Shown here: piece by piece, positions 12,256 to 24,282 of the stretch
How positions within the stretch are numbered: the first letter of the stretch is position 1
Layout of the letters: every line of letters starts with the position of its first letter
Assembly (NCBI GenBank): GCA_033557835.1
Contig: JAWQRO010000088.1
Location: 1 to 59,824 of the forward strand
DNA: 59,824 bases
Source: Helochares maculicollis
Lineage: Eukaryota; Arthropoda; Insecta; Coleoptera; Hydrophilidae
Direction: 5' to 3'
The notes under the pieces: generated by a model
Databases searched by the model: none
What the model saw: only the letters and a program-made list of their open reading frames with translations
Told to the model about the DNA's origin: nothing
Made by a program: the position numbers and the translations under genes

Positions 12256-13906
12256 CCCAGTAAAACCTTCTGGAGTAAGTTCTAATAATAAGAATAAAAG
12301 TTATATTGTAATAATAAACCACGAGTAATGCTAAAATCGGGACTCTTTTTAGTTAGCAGCTGAGATATTCTATTCTTGAGATTCTTACCGTTGGTTGTCA
12401 ATTTTTATAGGATCCTGCAATTGAACTGTTGTGATGAATTCTTAATTTTTAGATTTAATTCTGAGATTTAGTTAATTTCAGCCTGAGCCGCTGAGAAAAT
12501 ATAAAGTCTCTGCTACACGCGCAGCTTATAAGGGAAATCATGAGAGAAGACACTCCAGATTTTGAACCTGAAGAGAGCAAAAAATCAAATCACAAAAACT
12601 TAAAGGAGTGGTAGACATAAGAAATACAAAGCGATAGGTTTTGCTTGCATTTTGGGGCTTAATTACTAACCGAGATATTAATTACATTTACATGTTAAGA
12701 AACACTGTTGGCATTCCTTATGACGTCGTCGGTCGAACACAAACGAATTTTATGGGTATTTAAAACAATCACCTTCTTGTTTACGCTTAAAGCATCTGGA
12801 CTTGAAACTGATGACATAATAATAAAAAAAACCACATTAAAAAGAAATAAAGACAAGCGAAAAAAGTTAACAGCCCGACAAATTTCAACAGCGGAGGAAA
12901 AACAATCGTCACATGTTTGGTAGGATTGCGGTTATTTCAATTTGTTTGTAATACATTATTTACTATTACATAAGTTAGTTAACCTCTTTGTGCCTTATTC
13001 AAAGAAAGACAAGACAAAAATGTAAATCATCTGAACTTACTAAGCACGGAACAAGATAACCCATCATTTTATTGTAAACAAATGAAAGCGGACGCTCATC
13101 AAAAAACGCAAAGCGCAATAAATTTACAACCACAGATGCGAGAGAAGCGGTGCATGTTTTTCTGGCGTAGGAATAACATGAGTTTGTACTATTAATTATG
13201 ATAGAAATTGATTGTAGTCCATCATATTTACGTAGCCATCGAATTTTAACGGTAAAGAATGTCCACAATTAAGTTATTGTTTATTTTACGTTGTATAACG
13301 TAATCATATTCTTTCAAAATCACGTTCGATCTCCAATTCAAAAAACAAAGCGCTCGAATAAAATTGTATTTAAATGGTTGTTTATGTTCTTTTTTCTGTC
13401 TTTACGTTATTAGGAACGCTTTGTTTTGATTGTGATGCCGATATTTTTATAGAGATAAAGGTGACGTTTGCGATCGTCTTTCTTGCAGCGAAAGATAGTA
13501 ATACAAAGCGATCATTTTTAGATGTCACGTTCTATTTTAAATGATTCGAAAAACGCGGCGCTAAAAAATTTGACGTCGATGGTTGTTTATGTTGTTTTTC
13601 TGTTTCTTTTTTGGTGCGGACGGTTTTGCGTTCATGAAAAAGTTGAATCTCGAGGTTTTGAAAGATCTAACGACGTGTTTTATTGTGATGACGTTATTTT
13701 TATAGCAATAACGGTGCCGTTGTGTCTGCATAATATTCTTTAACCCAGCATGGTCTATCGGCATCATTTCAATTATGCCAGGAGTCCCAAATTAGCCAAA
13801 TTTTCAACATTTTTATTTATACTTAGAAAATCGCAGGTCGTGGTCACATTGGCATTCTTAGTTTGTGGATTAAGTATTAGAAATTAATTCTACAACACCC
13901 TGTATA
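12256..13906. other. Unassigned intergenic DNA
   Basis: No recognisable feature. Frames are short, and the open stretch at 13522-13743 matches nothing known. Confidence 0.4.
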
Positions 13907-13908
13907 TA

Positions 13909-14148
13909 CTACATGGACTGAAAAGTCTTTGGCCTAATAATAAAAGAACATTGTATTTGTTGTAACGGTCCTCCAACATTTCGATACATGCTCGATTTGA
14001 GTCTACGAAAGAAGAAATAGTCGCTGCAGGTCAAATCTGGCGAATACGGCGGGTGGGGGACTAGTTTATAACGCGTTTCCTTCAATTTGTCGGTTGTATC
14101 ACAAGCACGGTATACCGGAGCGTTATCAAAAATAGCAGAGACCAATAG
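13909..14148 (-). mobile_element. Mariner 3'-end remnant
   Basis: A terminal-repeat-like end, CTACATGGACTGAAAAGTC, lies next to TA at 13907-13908. The minus strand codes a transposase tail with FDNAPVYRACDTTDKL, then YKLVPHPPYSPDLTCSDYFF. The DNAP motif (second catalytic Asp) and the SDYFF motif (third Asp) are both still readable. The N-terminal two thirds and the other terminal repeat are missing. The end sequence differs from the other mariners here, so this is a separate lineage. Confidence 0.8.
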
Positions 14149-17100
14149 CCAATAACTTGGGAACGATTGGGTGAAATGTTATCAAACTTTGACAGTATTC
14201 CAGTTAAGGTTAGAACTGCAAGACGAACATAGAGGTACTTTGTTCCTCCTCTGCGATATGCGATTTAGAAAGAAAGTTCTTTGATGTTTTATTAATATAT
14301 CAACTGCCTTTGAGGTTGTCAGCCAACTGCTCGAACAGTAGCGAGATTAATGGTTGCGATCGTAAAACCTCTCTCTGGTTTTGAAGACGAGTACAATGAA
14401 GAAACGCATTAGATGTTAAGTGACATCATTTCTTGCACCGACCACATCTATAGGAGATTTAAAATTCAAATTAGTGGCTCTCATGGTTTTCTTAGAAATT
14501 CGTGGGGCCCATTGTTTCTTCGGCTTAGTCGGCGCGAGCGGTTTTATGGAACGATAACCCCTTTAGTAGAAGATGACAGCATGCCTAAGATGCCCTGAAT
14601 ATTAACTAAAATAGGTGCACTGTGTTTTATAGTGGTATAACTGCGATTCTTTGCGCCGATAGCGCCGTAACATATACGAGTACATTTATTTTTTAAATTC
14701 AGATCATATCGGGCGGCGTTTTGTCTTTTATTGTACAATAAAAGCCAAGTGACCGGTACCGAGGCGGGGTATCCCGATCAAGATACATCTCATCTTATTT
14801 TCTTTTATTGCTGCTGTTTATGATATGAGGAAGAGGTGTATGCCGATTTTATTGTCGATGAGGGGGATTTTTAGAAATGTGTCCCATAAAACTGGGTTTA
14901 TCACATGAGCGAAGCGAATGGTTGGTGTTTTGCAACGATGGTGAAGAGTGCACATTCCGAAGAAATATCGCGTTTGTAAAACTTTTACGGGTTTGCTTTT
15001 ATATGGGCCAGTATTTTACAAAATTTGCATGCGTATCTATTTTTTTATGTTTGCACGTCAACATGTGTCTGTGATTGCCAACATTTTTAGAGAGTTGTCT
15101 TGGATGGACCAACTAAATCGACCAATTTCATCTTTCGCTAACTTCCAAAGTAAAGCTCTTTATTTGAAGAGTAGTTGACTGACTGTTCATTTCCAGAAAG
15201 GCCATTGTTTTTCCATTCTTACAAACATTTCTTAGGCGTATTAAAACAGAAGATGCTCACATATAATAACCATTTTAATAGAGGTACGAGATGCACCTCC
15301 AGGAGATGCGACCTCTATTCCTTCATTTTATAGGTGTATTTTTCAAAGTGACATTAACATTTAGTAGTCAGTTGTAACAAGTTAGAGAATCTCATAAACG
15401 CCGCAGCAGGATTGCCCCCCTGTGCCCTTACTATTAATAAATATGCCCATTCTCATTCGCCTAGAAGCCGTCCATCGTAAATATCTCGTAATTAATGGTA
15501 CCTTCTGTACGTTTCGTTGCACCCCTTTGGCGCATTGCTGATTGCTGAGAATAAAACCAAAACGTTCTCAACTACCTTAAAGTGAATTTACTCGATTACT
15601 TATGCACTCGCTTTATTAATAATAAGAGGTATGTTTGATCCTCACCTTGAATACTATCAATTTTTGTCGAGTGTGTTCGGATTCAATTCCAAATGGTTTC
15701 GCTTCTGAGACATTTTTCAGTATCGACTCATTTAATCCCGCATCAACAGCCATCTTTTTATGTTAATAAGGAAAAGACGAATTAGTATTCCAGTCACATA
15801 CAGTAAATTACCACCGCATGGTCTGTGGAGTCGCTCCGCAGTGGGTGGAGACCTACACAAGTAAAATTGATCGCTACTCCATATTTCTCCGGGTCCCTAA
15901 CGGCTTTTTAAACTCCGCACTTACCATAATTTTAAAGCGATTTGTATTCTTATCTTGCAAGGTAAACAGATGTTTCTTCCTCCAGATGAACAGACTTTAT
16001 GTTTCCGCTCTTATCTGCCAGATTGAAAAATACCACTTATTTGGTCATCAAATTGTTGATTATGGTTCTACTCCAAATTTTTGCAAACTCGACCACATCA
16101 CATTGTAAATAGGTCCAAACGCTTAATTGACAAAACTAGATGAGAAAACAAAACCCATCATGGGGAGACGTTGAACTGCAAAGCTGATTTTTTGTTCGGC
16201 TCTTGAAAAAAAAAACAATCAGCTGTTTAGCCTTTGGGGAAATCTCAAAGATGCGGAAACATAATTTAGGATGGGACGCTGCAAAATCCGCTGACGCTTC
16301 TTTTTTGTATGCGGGCTTATTAAACGGATCCACCCGTGCCCAACCATTCATCATGATGGTTCCTGGACTCGGATTCTGCTAATGCCACGATGTGTGACCG
16401 CTGCGCTTAGGACCGGTTATGCGGGTGTCAGGTTAAGAACCACTGCGAGGAAAGCACAGTCATCTTGTGGATGGCCACGCGGAAATGGTTCTCGAATAGG
16501 AAATTAACCTTTAACCGCGAACTCCGCAATGAAAAAGACGATTCGCAAGCATCTCCGCGCTTTTCATTTCATGACTGTGCGCTTCCAAGGGCAAAACCAG
16601 CCTTTTGAAGAAGAAAATTCCCATTTGGGCCGAGCAACTCCGCATATCTACCGTAGAAACAAGGAGGAGCGAGCCTGAGTAAATTGAATATATCGTCCTA
16701 GATATTTTCGGTAGAGACTAATTGAAAATTGGACGCCCCTGATGGTCAGCTAGCTCGGGGGCTTTGCCGCGGAGAGATTCCGGGGTCTCCACGCGGACTC
16801 TCCTTCACAGATAAGCAGTTGGCTTAGAGGTTATCTACCTTCATTTGCATATATAACACCATTGAATCCGCTCCTCCACTGATTACGATACTAGTTCTAG
16901 TAGTACACAGGTAAAAATGGCATTTCTTAACTATTTCATCAATACGTGTCCATAAATCTTCCTTTGTGGAGCCGTTTGGTCGATGCAATTAAATCATATA
17001 TGCAGTTATGTACTATGTTAACAATATGTTTATTACGTATGCGTTATTGCGAGACATTGTTGCACAATAGGCCGGTTGTCGGGCGTCGGAAAGAACCGCC

Positions 17101-17614
17101 GATAGAAGAACTGTTAAAATTGAGATTTTAACTGGTTTTGTCCCATATCGAGCGAATGTGGGACAACATCTTGACACTGCAGCAATTGATATGTGTATAA
17201 GTTTCTATTTAAGGCATGCTCTCGAGACTTTACATTCTTAGGGCCGTTAGATGTACTTACATTACATATGTATATAATATTTATATGCGATCAACCTGAA
17301 GCCAATGGCGGGCGTGGGTTATCAGATTCATACTTTTGCAGACCCTGAGGATACAATAAAATTAAGATGAGTCAATCAGGGTTTGTAATGGGAAATTTAG
17401 AGCAATCGGATCTAACTCCGTTTCCATAAACATACATAATTGTTACTATATTATTTTTTATATCGGTACCTAGGTTGTCAACGGTCCGGCCAGAAGGAAT
17501 CAACAATAGATGACAGGCAAACTTTGACTATCGGGATAGAGCCCACCTTTGTATTAACTAAATTCTTATAAATCGATTACTTGGAAGGTCGTTATAACTT
17601 ATTTCATCAGAATT
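14149..17614. other. Unassigned intergenic DNA
   Basis: Mixed composition, with GC-richer islands at 14500-14560, 15400-15560 and especially 16340-16800. The last looks unlike its neighbours but is closed by stops in all frames that I checked. A perfect 20-bp palindrome lies at 14725-14744. An isolated GAGCGAAGCGAA occurs at about 14907. No gene is recognisable. Confidence 0.4.
14725..14744. other. 20-bp perfect palindrome
   Basis: CTTTTATTGTACAATAAAAG is its own reverse complement. It places AATAAA on both strands, so it could serve as a bidirectional polyadenylation signal or simply be chance in AT-rich DNA. Confidence 0.8.
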
Positions 17615-17850
17615 TTAAGGGGGTATTCAAGTCTAGAAATTCGAAAAAATCGATTTTGTTTCATTCGCATTTTCAAAGTTTAGAACTTAAAATCTAAATC
17701 TCCAAGAGAACTTTTGGAAATTCGAATTATTTTTTTATTTGTGATGTGCCAACTAAATCGGTTCGGCTAGAATGCATGAATAGAAGCGATAGGTCCTTTC
17801 GGCCACATTGATGGAAAGAAGGTAGCTTAAATTCTTTTGTTCTCAATACT

Positions 17851-18093
17851 AATCATGGTGATCCTGAAGTGGTTAAAAAAGAGTGTGTTGGACATGTCCA
17901 AAAAAGGATGGGGGCCAAGCTACGAAAAATTAAAAAAGACAATAAAGGTATTGGACTTGAAAGTCATGGGTTCGCAAGCAAACGAGATCAACAGCGTATC
18001 AACCCTTCCGAACTACGAGCTTCCGAAGCTTCCACAGAGAGCAGAACTGCTCGTATGGCCGAAAGATCTGCTAGCAATGTATTTTTTAGGTGA
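17851..18093 (+). pseudogene. Mutator-like transposase fragment
   Basis: The open frame reads NHGDPEVVKKECVGHVQKRM, then GAKLRKIKKDNKGIG. The block ECVGHVQKRMG followed by LRK.KK is characteristic, as I recall, of the multicopy Mutator-like transposase domain family (Pfam PF20700) of invertebrate genomes. After about residue 40 the sequence changes to SKRDQQRIN, then ELRASEASTESRTARMAERS, which does not continue that domain. This second part resembles the RASESxEERAARL-type repeats of other mobile-element proteins, so the fragment may be chimeric. No start, no catalytic core and no full domain remain. Confidence 0.6.
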
Positions 18094-18209
18094 AGGAAGG
18101 AACATTGTATGAATCAGGAATGACCGATTAAAAAATTTAAGTAAAACATACCATAAAACTACTGAGAATGCCCTAAATGAGAACTTTAAATGCGTTTTTC
18201 TCTAAGCTA

Positions 18210-19085
18210 TTAGGTGCGCAAGTTCTCGCTGTTTATCAATGGATGACTCCAGCAGCAAGAAGAACTTGCTTCAGTATTACGAGTTACCCATCAAGCCATT
18301 TCCAAGCGATTGCATGCGTAGGGAATTATTCAAAAGCAAGGAACTTGGGTTCCTTATGATTTGAAGCCAAGGGATGTTGAACGTCGTTTTTTGCCTAAGA
18401 ACAACTGCTCCAGCGGCAAAAAAGGAAGGATTTTCTTCATCGCATGGTGACGGATGATGACAAATGGATTCATTATAGCAACCCAAAGAAAAGAAAGTCA
18501 TGGGGACTGCCCGGTCATGCTTCTACGTCTTCGGCTCGGCCAAATATTCACGCTGCGAAGGTTATGCTGTGTATTTGATGGGACCAGGTTGGTGTTATTT
18601 ATTATGAACCGTTGAAACCGAACGAAACTATCACTGGGGAACAGTATCGACTTCAATTGATGCGATTCAGCCGAGCACTGCGCGAAAAACGGCCACAATA
18701 CGAGAAGAGGCATGAAAAAGTGATTCTAGAGCATGACAACGCTCGACTTCACGTTACCAAACACGTTAAATCCTACCTGGAAACGCTCAAATGGGAAGTC
18801 CTACCCCACCCACCATATTCTCCAGATATTGCGCCGTTCGATGGCACATGGTCTGGCTGATCAGCAGTTCCGCTCATATGAAGACATCAAAAAATGGCTT
18901 GAGTCGTGGATAGCCTCAAAAGATGAACACTTTTACCGTAACGGTAATGGTGCTCTGCCAGAAAGATGGGAAAAAGTTGTAGCTAACGATGGGCAATACT
19001 TTAAATGATTCATTTGTAACCATTTTTTTACAAATAAAGTTGCATTTTCATAAAAAAAACAGCGAGAACTTAGTTGCGCACCTAA
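18210..19085 (+). mobile_element. Mariner, mauritiana-like, truncated; nested
   Basis: The TIR TTAGGTGCGCAAGTTCTCGC (left) matches the right end with a 4-bp difference, and TA lies on both sides. At 876 bp it has lost the DNA-binding N-terminus; coding begins in the linker before WVPYDLKPRDVERR. The first catalytic region reads MVTDDDKWIHY (normally TGDEKW). The second is intact in EHDNAR. The third is lost because a deletion removes the SDYHLF segment and shifts frame between PHPPYSPDIAP and MAHGLADQ. The tail FRSYEDIKKWLESWIASKDE then LPERWEKVVANDGQYF is well kept. It is dead but comparatively young. Confidence 0.92.
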
Positions 19086-19689
19086 TACTTTTTTCGATAC
19101 GGTTGACATGATTTCTCAACTGCTAATACTTAAATTTACTTGAAATTTAATACAGACGTTCTTAATAATATCAAAATTGTCTCCACGTAGGAGTTTTTGG
19201 AATTTATTTTTTTTTACTATATTTAAAAAATTCCCAAAACTGATAAAAAGTGGGGCTAAATTATGACTGTTTTTTCAAAAAGCCGCCATTTTGTGAAAAA
19301 AAAAATGTTCAAATCGGCTACGTCCAAGTAATTCTACATCCTTGTTTAATAAGAATTATCCTTCATTGTATGTTTCAGACCACCAGGAGGATTGCAGTCT
19401 TGTCAACCTGGCGACACCTTTTTTTTGCGCCCCCCTTTGCCGGCCTCTACTATCTATACTTTTGGTTTTTTTAACTTTTATGCATTTTTATACTTTTCAA
19501 ATTTTAAGAAAATAAAACTGATAAAAAAATAGATAGTAAGAATGTTTACTGTTTTTTTACTAAGCCCGTAAAATCACCTCAAAATCAAGCCTCTAGACTA
19601 GAATACCCCCCTTAAACAACTACAAGCATTTCTTCATAACGAATTTCAATACGTACGTAACGGACAAAATGTAAAACCCACCAAGAATC

Positions 19690-22600
19690 TAATAAGCCTC
19701 CCGTAATCGAGATTCGCTCACTTCGCTCGCTCATCCGCCTTAAAATCGGAAATCATCGGGTGAGCACGTTTTAAATTCAAAATCGTAATCTGTTGTTTCA
19801 CAACTGTGTTACAATACGTAACTATAATTTTTAGTTTATTTGTCTGTGTTTATTTATTAATACATTCCTATTCTACGAGTAAGCGAATCTAAGGCATTTT
19901 TGTTTCGTAACTATACTATTTTCAAGGCATTTTCCTTAAAGGCCTGAATTACTAAAAATAACCTAGGTATAAGGAATTCCAAACTGTAAGTTAAGTACAA
20001 AAGGTACATAAACCAACAAGTGTCCAAAAAGCTTCGCTTACAGGGATCGAGGTGAGCGAGCGAGTAAGCAAAGCTAATGCATCTTTTTTCTGCTGTTACT
20101 TTGTTTAAAAGTTCATAAATCGTTTTCCTTAAGCAATTAAGCTAATAGATTCCATTTATAAGAAATTTAAAAACGTAGATGTTGTAAAAAGGTAGAAAAA
20201 CATTAAGAATCTAAGAAGCTTTGCTTACTCGGGTTTCGCTCGCTCATCCCTCGTATACTAAAATCCATCAAAGAGTGAATACGTTTTATGTTCAAAATCA
20301 TGAACTGTTGATGCTTCAAAACTTGTGTTTTGCAATTATTTTAGTGCATTTATTTCCTATTAAATTATATTCTCCGAAAAATGAGTAAGCGAAGCGAGCG
20401 TAACTCAAGTAAGCGAAGCTAACGCGTCTTTGTTTCCGGACTAAATTGTTCACAAGTTTACATTTCGTTTTATTTTAGTGACTCAGCTAGTAGATGTCTT
20501 TTGTAAGCGATTTCAAAACGACAATATCGTAAAAAAGTGGAAAAATATCTAGAATCTAAAATTGTTCGCTTACTCGGGATTCGCTCGCTTCGCTCACTCA
20601 ACCCTCCTATACTGACAATGCATTAAAGCATGAACACTTTTTAGTTTCAGAAATCGTAAACTGCTGTTGTTTTAACACTTTATTCCGTTTTGTAGTTATA
20701 GTTTTTAACGCATTTATTTCACAACACATCTTTCGGATGAGCGAGCGAAGTGAGCTAATCTCAGAAAGTGACTAATTTGTTCACATGTCATTTTCCTTAA
20801 GCGACGTAGCTACCATATTTCATTTATATGAAAATTTAAAGCGTAAATATAGTAAATAAATGGAAACATATCAAGAATCTAAAGCATCGTTCCTAAGGGA
20901 TTTGCTCGCGTCGCTCGCTTATTCGTCATGTACTGAAGATGGAATGTCTCATTATATATTTTAGGACTTTTATTTCTTAATAGATTCTATTCTCCGAGGG
21001 ATGAACGAGCAAAGCGAGCGAATTCAGAGTAAGCGAAGCTAACGCGTCTTTGTTTTGTGACTACTTTGTTCACAAATTCACAACTCCTTTTCCTAAAACG
21101 ACTAAACTAGTAGATTTCATTTCAAAACGTAGATATAGTAAAGAAGTGGAAAAATATCAAGAATTTAAAAGCTTCGCTTACTTAAGATTCGCTCACTTCG
21201 CCCGCATTGTGTGCTGACAATGCATTAAAGAGTGCACACGCTTTAAGTACAAAATCGAAAGCTGTTGTTGTTTCAAAACTTTTTTACATTTTGTGACTAT
21301 AACTTTAGGGTATTTACTTTTTCTATTCTCTGAAGGATGAGTGAGCGAAGTAAGCGAATCCCGAGCAAGCAAAGCTAACGCATCTTTGTTTTCTGACTAG
21401 TTTAGTTACAACGCTTACATTTTGATTTTCTCAGTTGTCTAAGCTAGTAGATTACATTTGCAAAGAATTCAGAACGTAAGTAGAGTAAAAAAGTAGAAAA
21501 ATATCAAGAATCTATTAAGCTTGCTTACTCGAGATTCGTTCGCTCATCCTTCGTTTACTTGGAATGCAAGAAGAGTGCCCACGGTTAAGACTCAAAATCG
21601 TAAACTCATCTCGTAGCACAACTTTATTACGTTTTGTGATTATATATTTTGCTAGCATATTTTGTCATAGATTCGATTGTAAAAGGGATGAGTCAGCGAA
21701 GCGAGCGACTAACGACTTAGCGATTTGGTTTCTAACTATTATTATCACAAGTTGGTTTACAAATCGTTTTTCTTAAACAACTTAGTTACTAGATTTTATT
21801 CATTCACACTTTCAGTACTTACACTAAAAATGTAGAATTTAACAAGCTTTGCTTACTCTTGTAGGGGGAAAGTATTTTGGAGTTAGCACGCTTAAGACTC
21901 AAAATGTATCGCTTTGTTGATTCATAACTTTATTACGTTTTCAAGTTGTAAGTTTTAGCATGTTTGGTACTCTTATTACTCTCTTACTTAACAAGAGATG
22001 AGCGAGCGAAGCGAGCGAATGCCGTGTAAGCGAAGCTAGCACGTCTTTGTTTCGTGACCACTTTATTTACAAGTTTGTTCACAAGTTGAGTCTTTTTTAA
22101 ACGAGTAAATTACTTTATTCAATATATACACTAAAAACGTAGAATAGAAGCAAGCGAATCCCGATTAAGCAAAGCTAACGCGTCTTCGTTTTGTGACTGC
22201 TATATTCACACGTTTGTTGACAAGTTTACAATTCGTTTTCCTTAAGCTACTAAATTATTAGATTATATTTATTAAACTTTACAAAAAAAAATGTTAATAA
22301 GATTTATCTACTCTTGAAATGAAAATTTAAGAGTCAACACTTTTTACTTTTTATAATTGTAATTTTTAGCCTGTTTAATTTTTATTGCACCTTATGAGAG
22401 ATGGGCCACCAAATACCGAGTAAGCGAAGCTAACGTGTCTTTGATTAATGACTATTATGATCAAAAATTTGTTTACAAGTATAAAAATCGATGTCTTAAT
22501 ACACTTCCACTCTACGAGGGATGAGCGAGCGAAGCGAGCGAATCCCGAGTAAGCGAAGCTAGCACGTCTTTGTTTCGTGACTACTTTATTTACAAGTTTG

Positions 22601-23330
22601 TTCACAAGTTGACATCTTTTTTAAACGTTTAAATTACTGGATTTTAATTACTAAGTTCAATATATACACTAAAAATGTAGAATAGAAGCGAGCGAATCCC
22701 GAGTAAGCAATGCTAACGCGATTTCGTTTTGTGATTACTATATTCACAAGTTGGTTAACAATTTTACAATTCGTTTTCCTTAAACAACTTAATTACTGGA
22801 TTATATTTATTAAAACTTTAAGTACTAACACTAAAAATCTTAATTAGATTTACCTACTCTTGAAATGGAAATGCATTTAAGAGTCAACACGCTTAAGACT
22901 AAAAATAGTGACGAGTTGTTGATTCGCAACTTTTTTTACTTTTTATAATTGTAATTTTTAGCCTGTTTAATTTTTATTGCACCTTATGAGAGATGGGCGA
23001 GCAAATCCCGAGTAAGCGAAGCTAACGTGTCTTTGATTTATGACTATTATGATCAAAAGTTTGTTTACAAGTGTACAAATCGATGTCTTATTACACTTAC
23101 ACTCTATGGATGAGCGAGCGAAGCGAGCAAATCTCGAGTAAGGGAAGCATGTCTTTGTTTAGTGATTACTATGTTCACAAGTATGTTTACAAGTTTACGT
23201 TTTTCTTAGACGACCAAATGTTTGGATTTTATTTATTAAGAATTTCAGTACAAATACTGAAAACTTACAGTAGAAGTGAGCGTATCCCTTATAAACGAAG
23301 CTTACTTGCTCCTCGATATATTCCTAGTTC
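19690..23330. repeat. Satellite family 2 array with paired inverted cores
   Basis: Tandem AT-rich units, in full form about 340 bp, each carry two CpG-rich cores in opposite orientation. One core reads GGGATGAGCGAGCGAAGCGA, then GCGAATCCCGAGTAAGCGAA and GCTAACGCGTCTTTGTTT. The other is its reverse complement, about 100-200 bp away (for example 20562-20605 against 20737-20765, and 21170-21215 against 21335-21390). CGTCTTTGTTT-type marks fall at about 20423, 21043, 21382, 22040, 22180, 22563 and 22719, showing full-length periods early and shortened periods after 22 kb. No frame is conserved. Confidence 0.9.
21997..23102 (+). repeat. Higher-order duplication inside family 2
   Basis: Two successive composite blocks (about 21997-22519 and 22520-23102) repeat the same order of short monomers. 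The order is core with CTAGCACGTCTTTGTTTCGTG, then AGAATAGAAGC plus a partial core, then CACCTTATGAGAGATGGG plus a partial core and GATCAAAA, then the next full core. They differ by small indels, including about 60 bp extra in the second block. A decayed third block seems to start at 23103. Confidence 0.8.
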
Positions 23331-24198
23331 TTTTCTGTATATACGGTTTGTAATTCGTAGTAATGTAGCAATCGGAATCTTGAAGCTGAGTCATGGTGTC
23401 AAGATATTCAATTCTTACTGCGGTGTTCCGATTACGACACAATTTTGCTCGACTTATTTTTACTACATTTAAGGTGTGTAATAAAATACAACTCGAAAAC
23501 TTGATTTCAACGATTTAAAATAAATAAAAAAGAGCGTGATACAACTCAAGATAGAGATGGTATTCAGTAGGATTTTTGAAGTTGTACCTGCTAATTTTCT
23601 TAGCGTTTCATTGATAAATCTTCAGAGTAAAAAACAGTTATAAACAAAGTTGATTTCAAATCAGTTCGTTACTTTACGTCATATCTTAAGTTAACATTTT
23701 AGTTTGTTGCTACTGTTACTGTAGATTAATCAAAGTTGAAATGCTTCAACTATCATTTCATCCAATTTTCATCATTCGTTTTTCGGTGTACGATTATTTA
23801 ATGCGATCTACGGCATGTATTCTGTAAAAGCATAAGATGCTCTGAGTGATGAAAGTTTCTTGAGAAATTTATAGTATTAACTTTGCAATTGTTTTGTTAA
23901 AAAAGCTATTAGAATACCATTCCTGGTTGCCTGCATTTTACAGAACATTAAAGTAATGGCACGTATCACAGTTGTCTACAGAGCTAAAACAAAAATCTCT
24001 CTGAAAGCTATTTTAGAAAAATCTAAGTTCATAGTTTCTTCAGTTTGAAGACAATTTTTAGACAGTAAATCCGCGTCTGTACACAACCATTACTGGCAAT
24101 GGTAGAAATATCAGTAGCCATAGATTAGTTTCAGCAAAGCAATTCTAATATCGATCAATCAATTTTCTTAGCACAATTTTTCTAATACTTCTAACAAG

Positions 24199-24282
24199 AA
24201 TGTAGCTCTGCAACGAGATCCAACTACTGCTCAGCACCGCCTGCCGTTGCGACGTACCTTTCTCCGACTCACTTCAGCCAAG
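24199..24282 (+). other. Candidate 84-nt exon, plus strand
   Basis: The segment is bordered by an acceptor-like AACAAG at 24198 and a donor-like CCAAG/GTAAAA at 24282/24283. It is 84 nt long and open in phase 0 (NVALQRDPTTAQHRLPLRRT then FLRLTSAK). It is markedly GC-richer than its flanks. The acceptor has only a modest pyrimidine tract. The peptide matches no family I know. Confidence 0.25.

Larger units (their letters stand above)
17619..19611 (+). mobile_element. TTAA-flanked DNA transposon (Kolobok-like), with nested mariner
   Basis: The ends are GGGGGTATTCAAGTCTAGA and, reverse-complemented from the right, GGGGGGTATTCTAGTCTAGA. They are directly flanked by TTAA on both sides (17615-17618 and 19612-19615). 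TTAA duplications are known for the Kolobok and piggyBac superfamilies. The internal transposase scrap (17851-18093) favours Kolobok/Mutator-like over piggyBac. Removing the nested mariner (18210-19085) leaves about 1.1 kb, too short for an autonomous element, so it is internally deleted. The superfamily assignment is inference. Confidence 0.75.

Noticed and set aside
16340..16800. GC-rich island considered as a coding or transferred segment
   Set aside because: Stops in all frames checked and no recognisable motif. Left as unassigned.
23071..23472. 133-codon open frame overlapping the end of satellite family 2
   Set aside because: Most of it is satellite sequence and the frame is not kept in other units.
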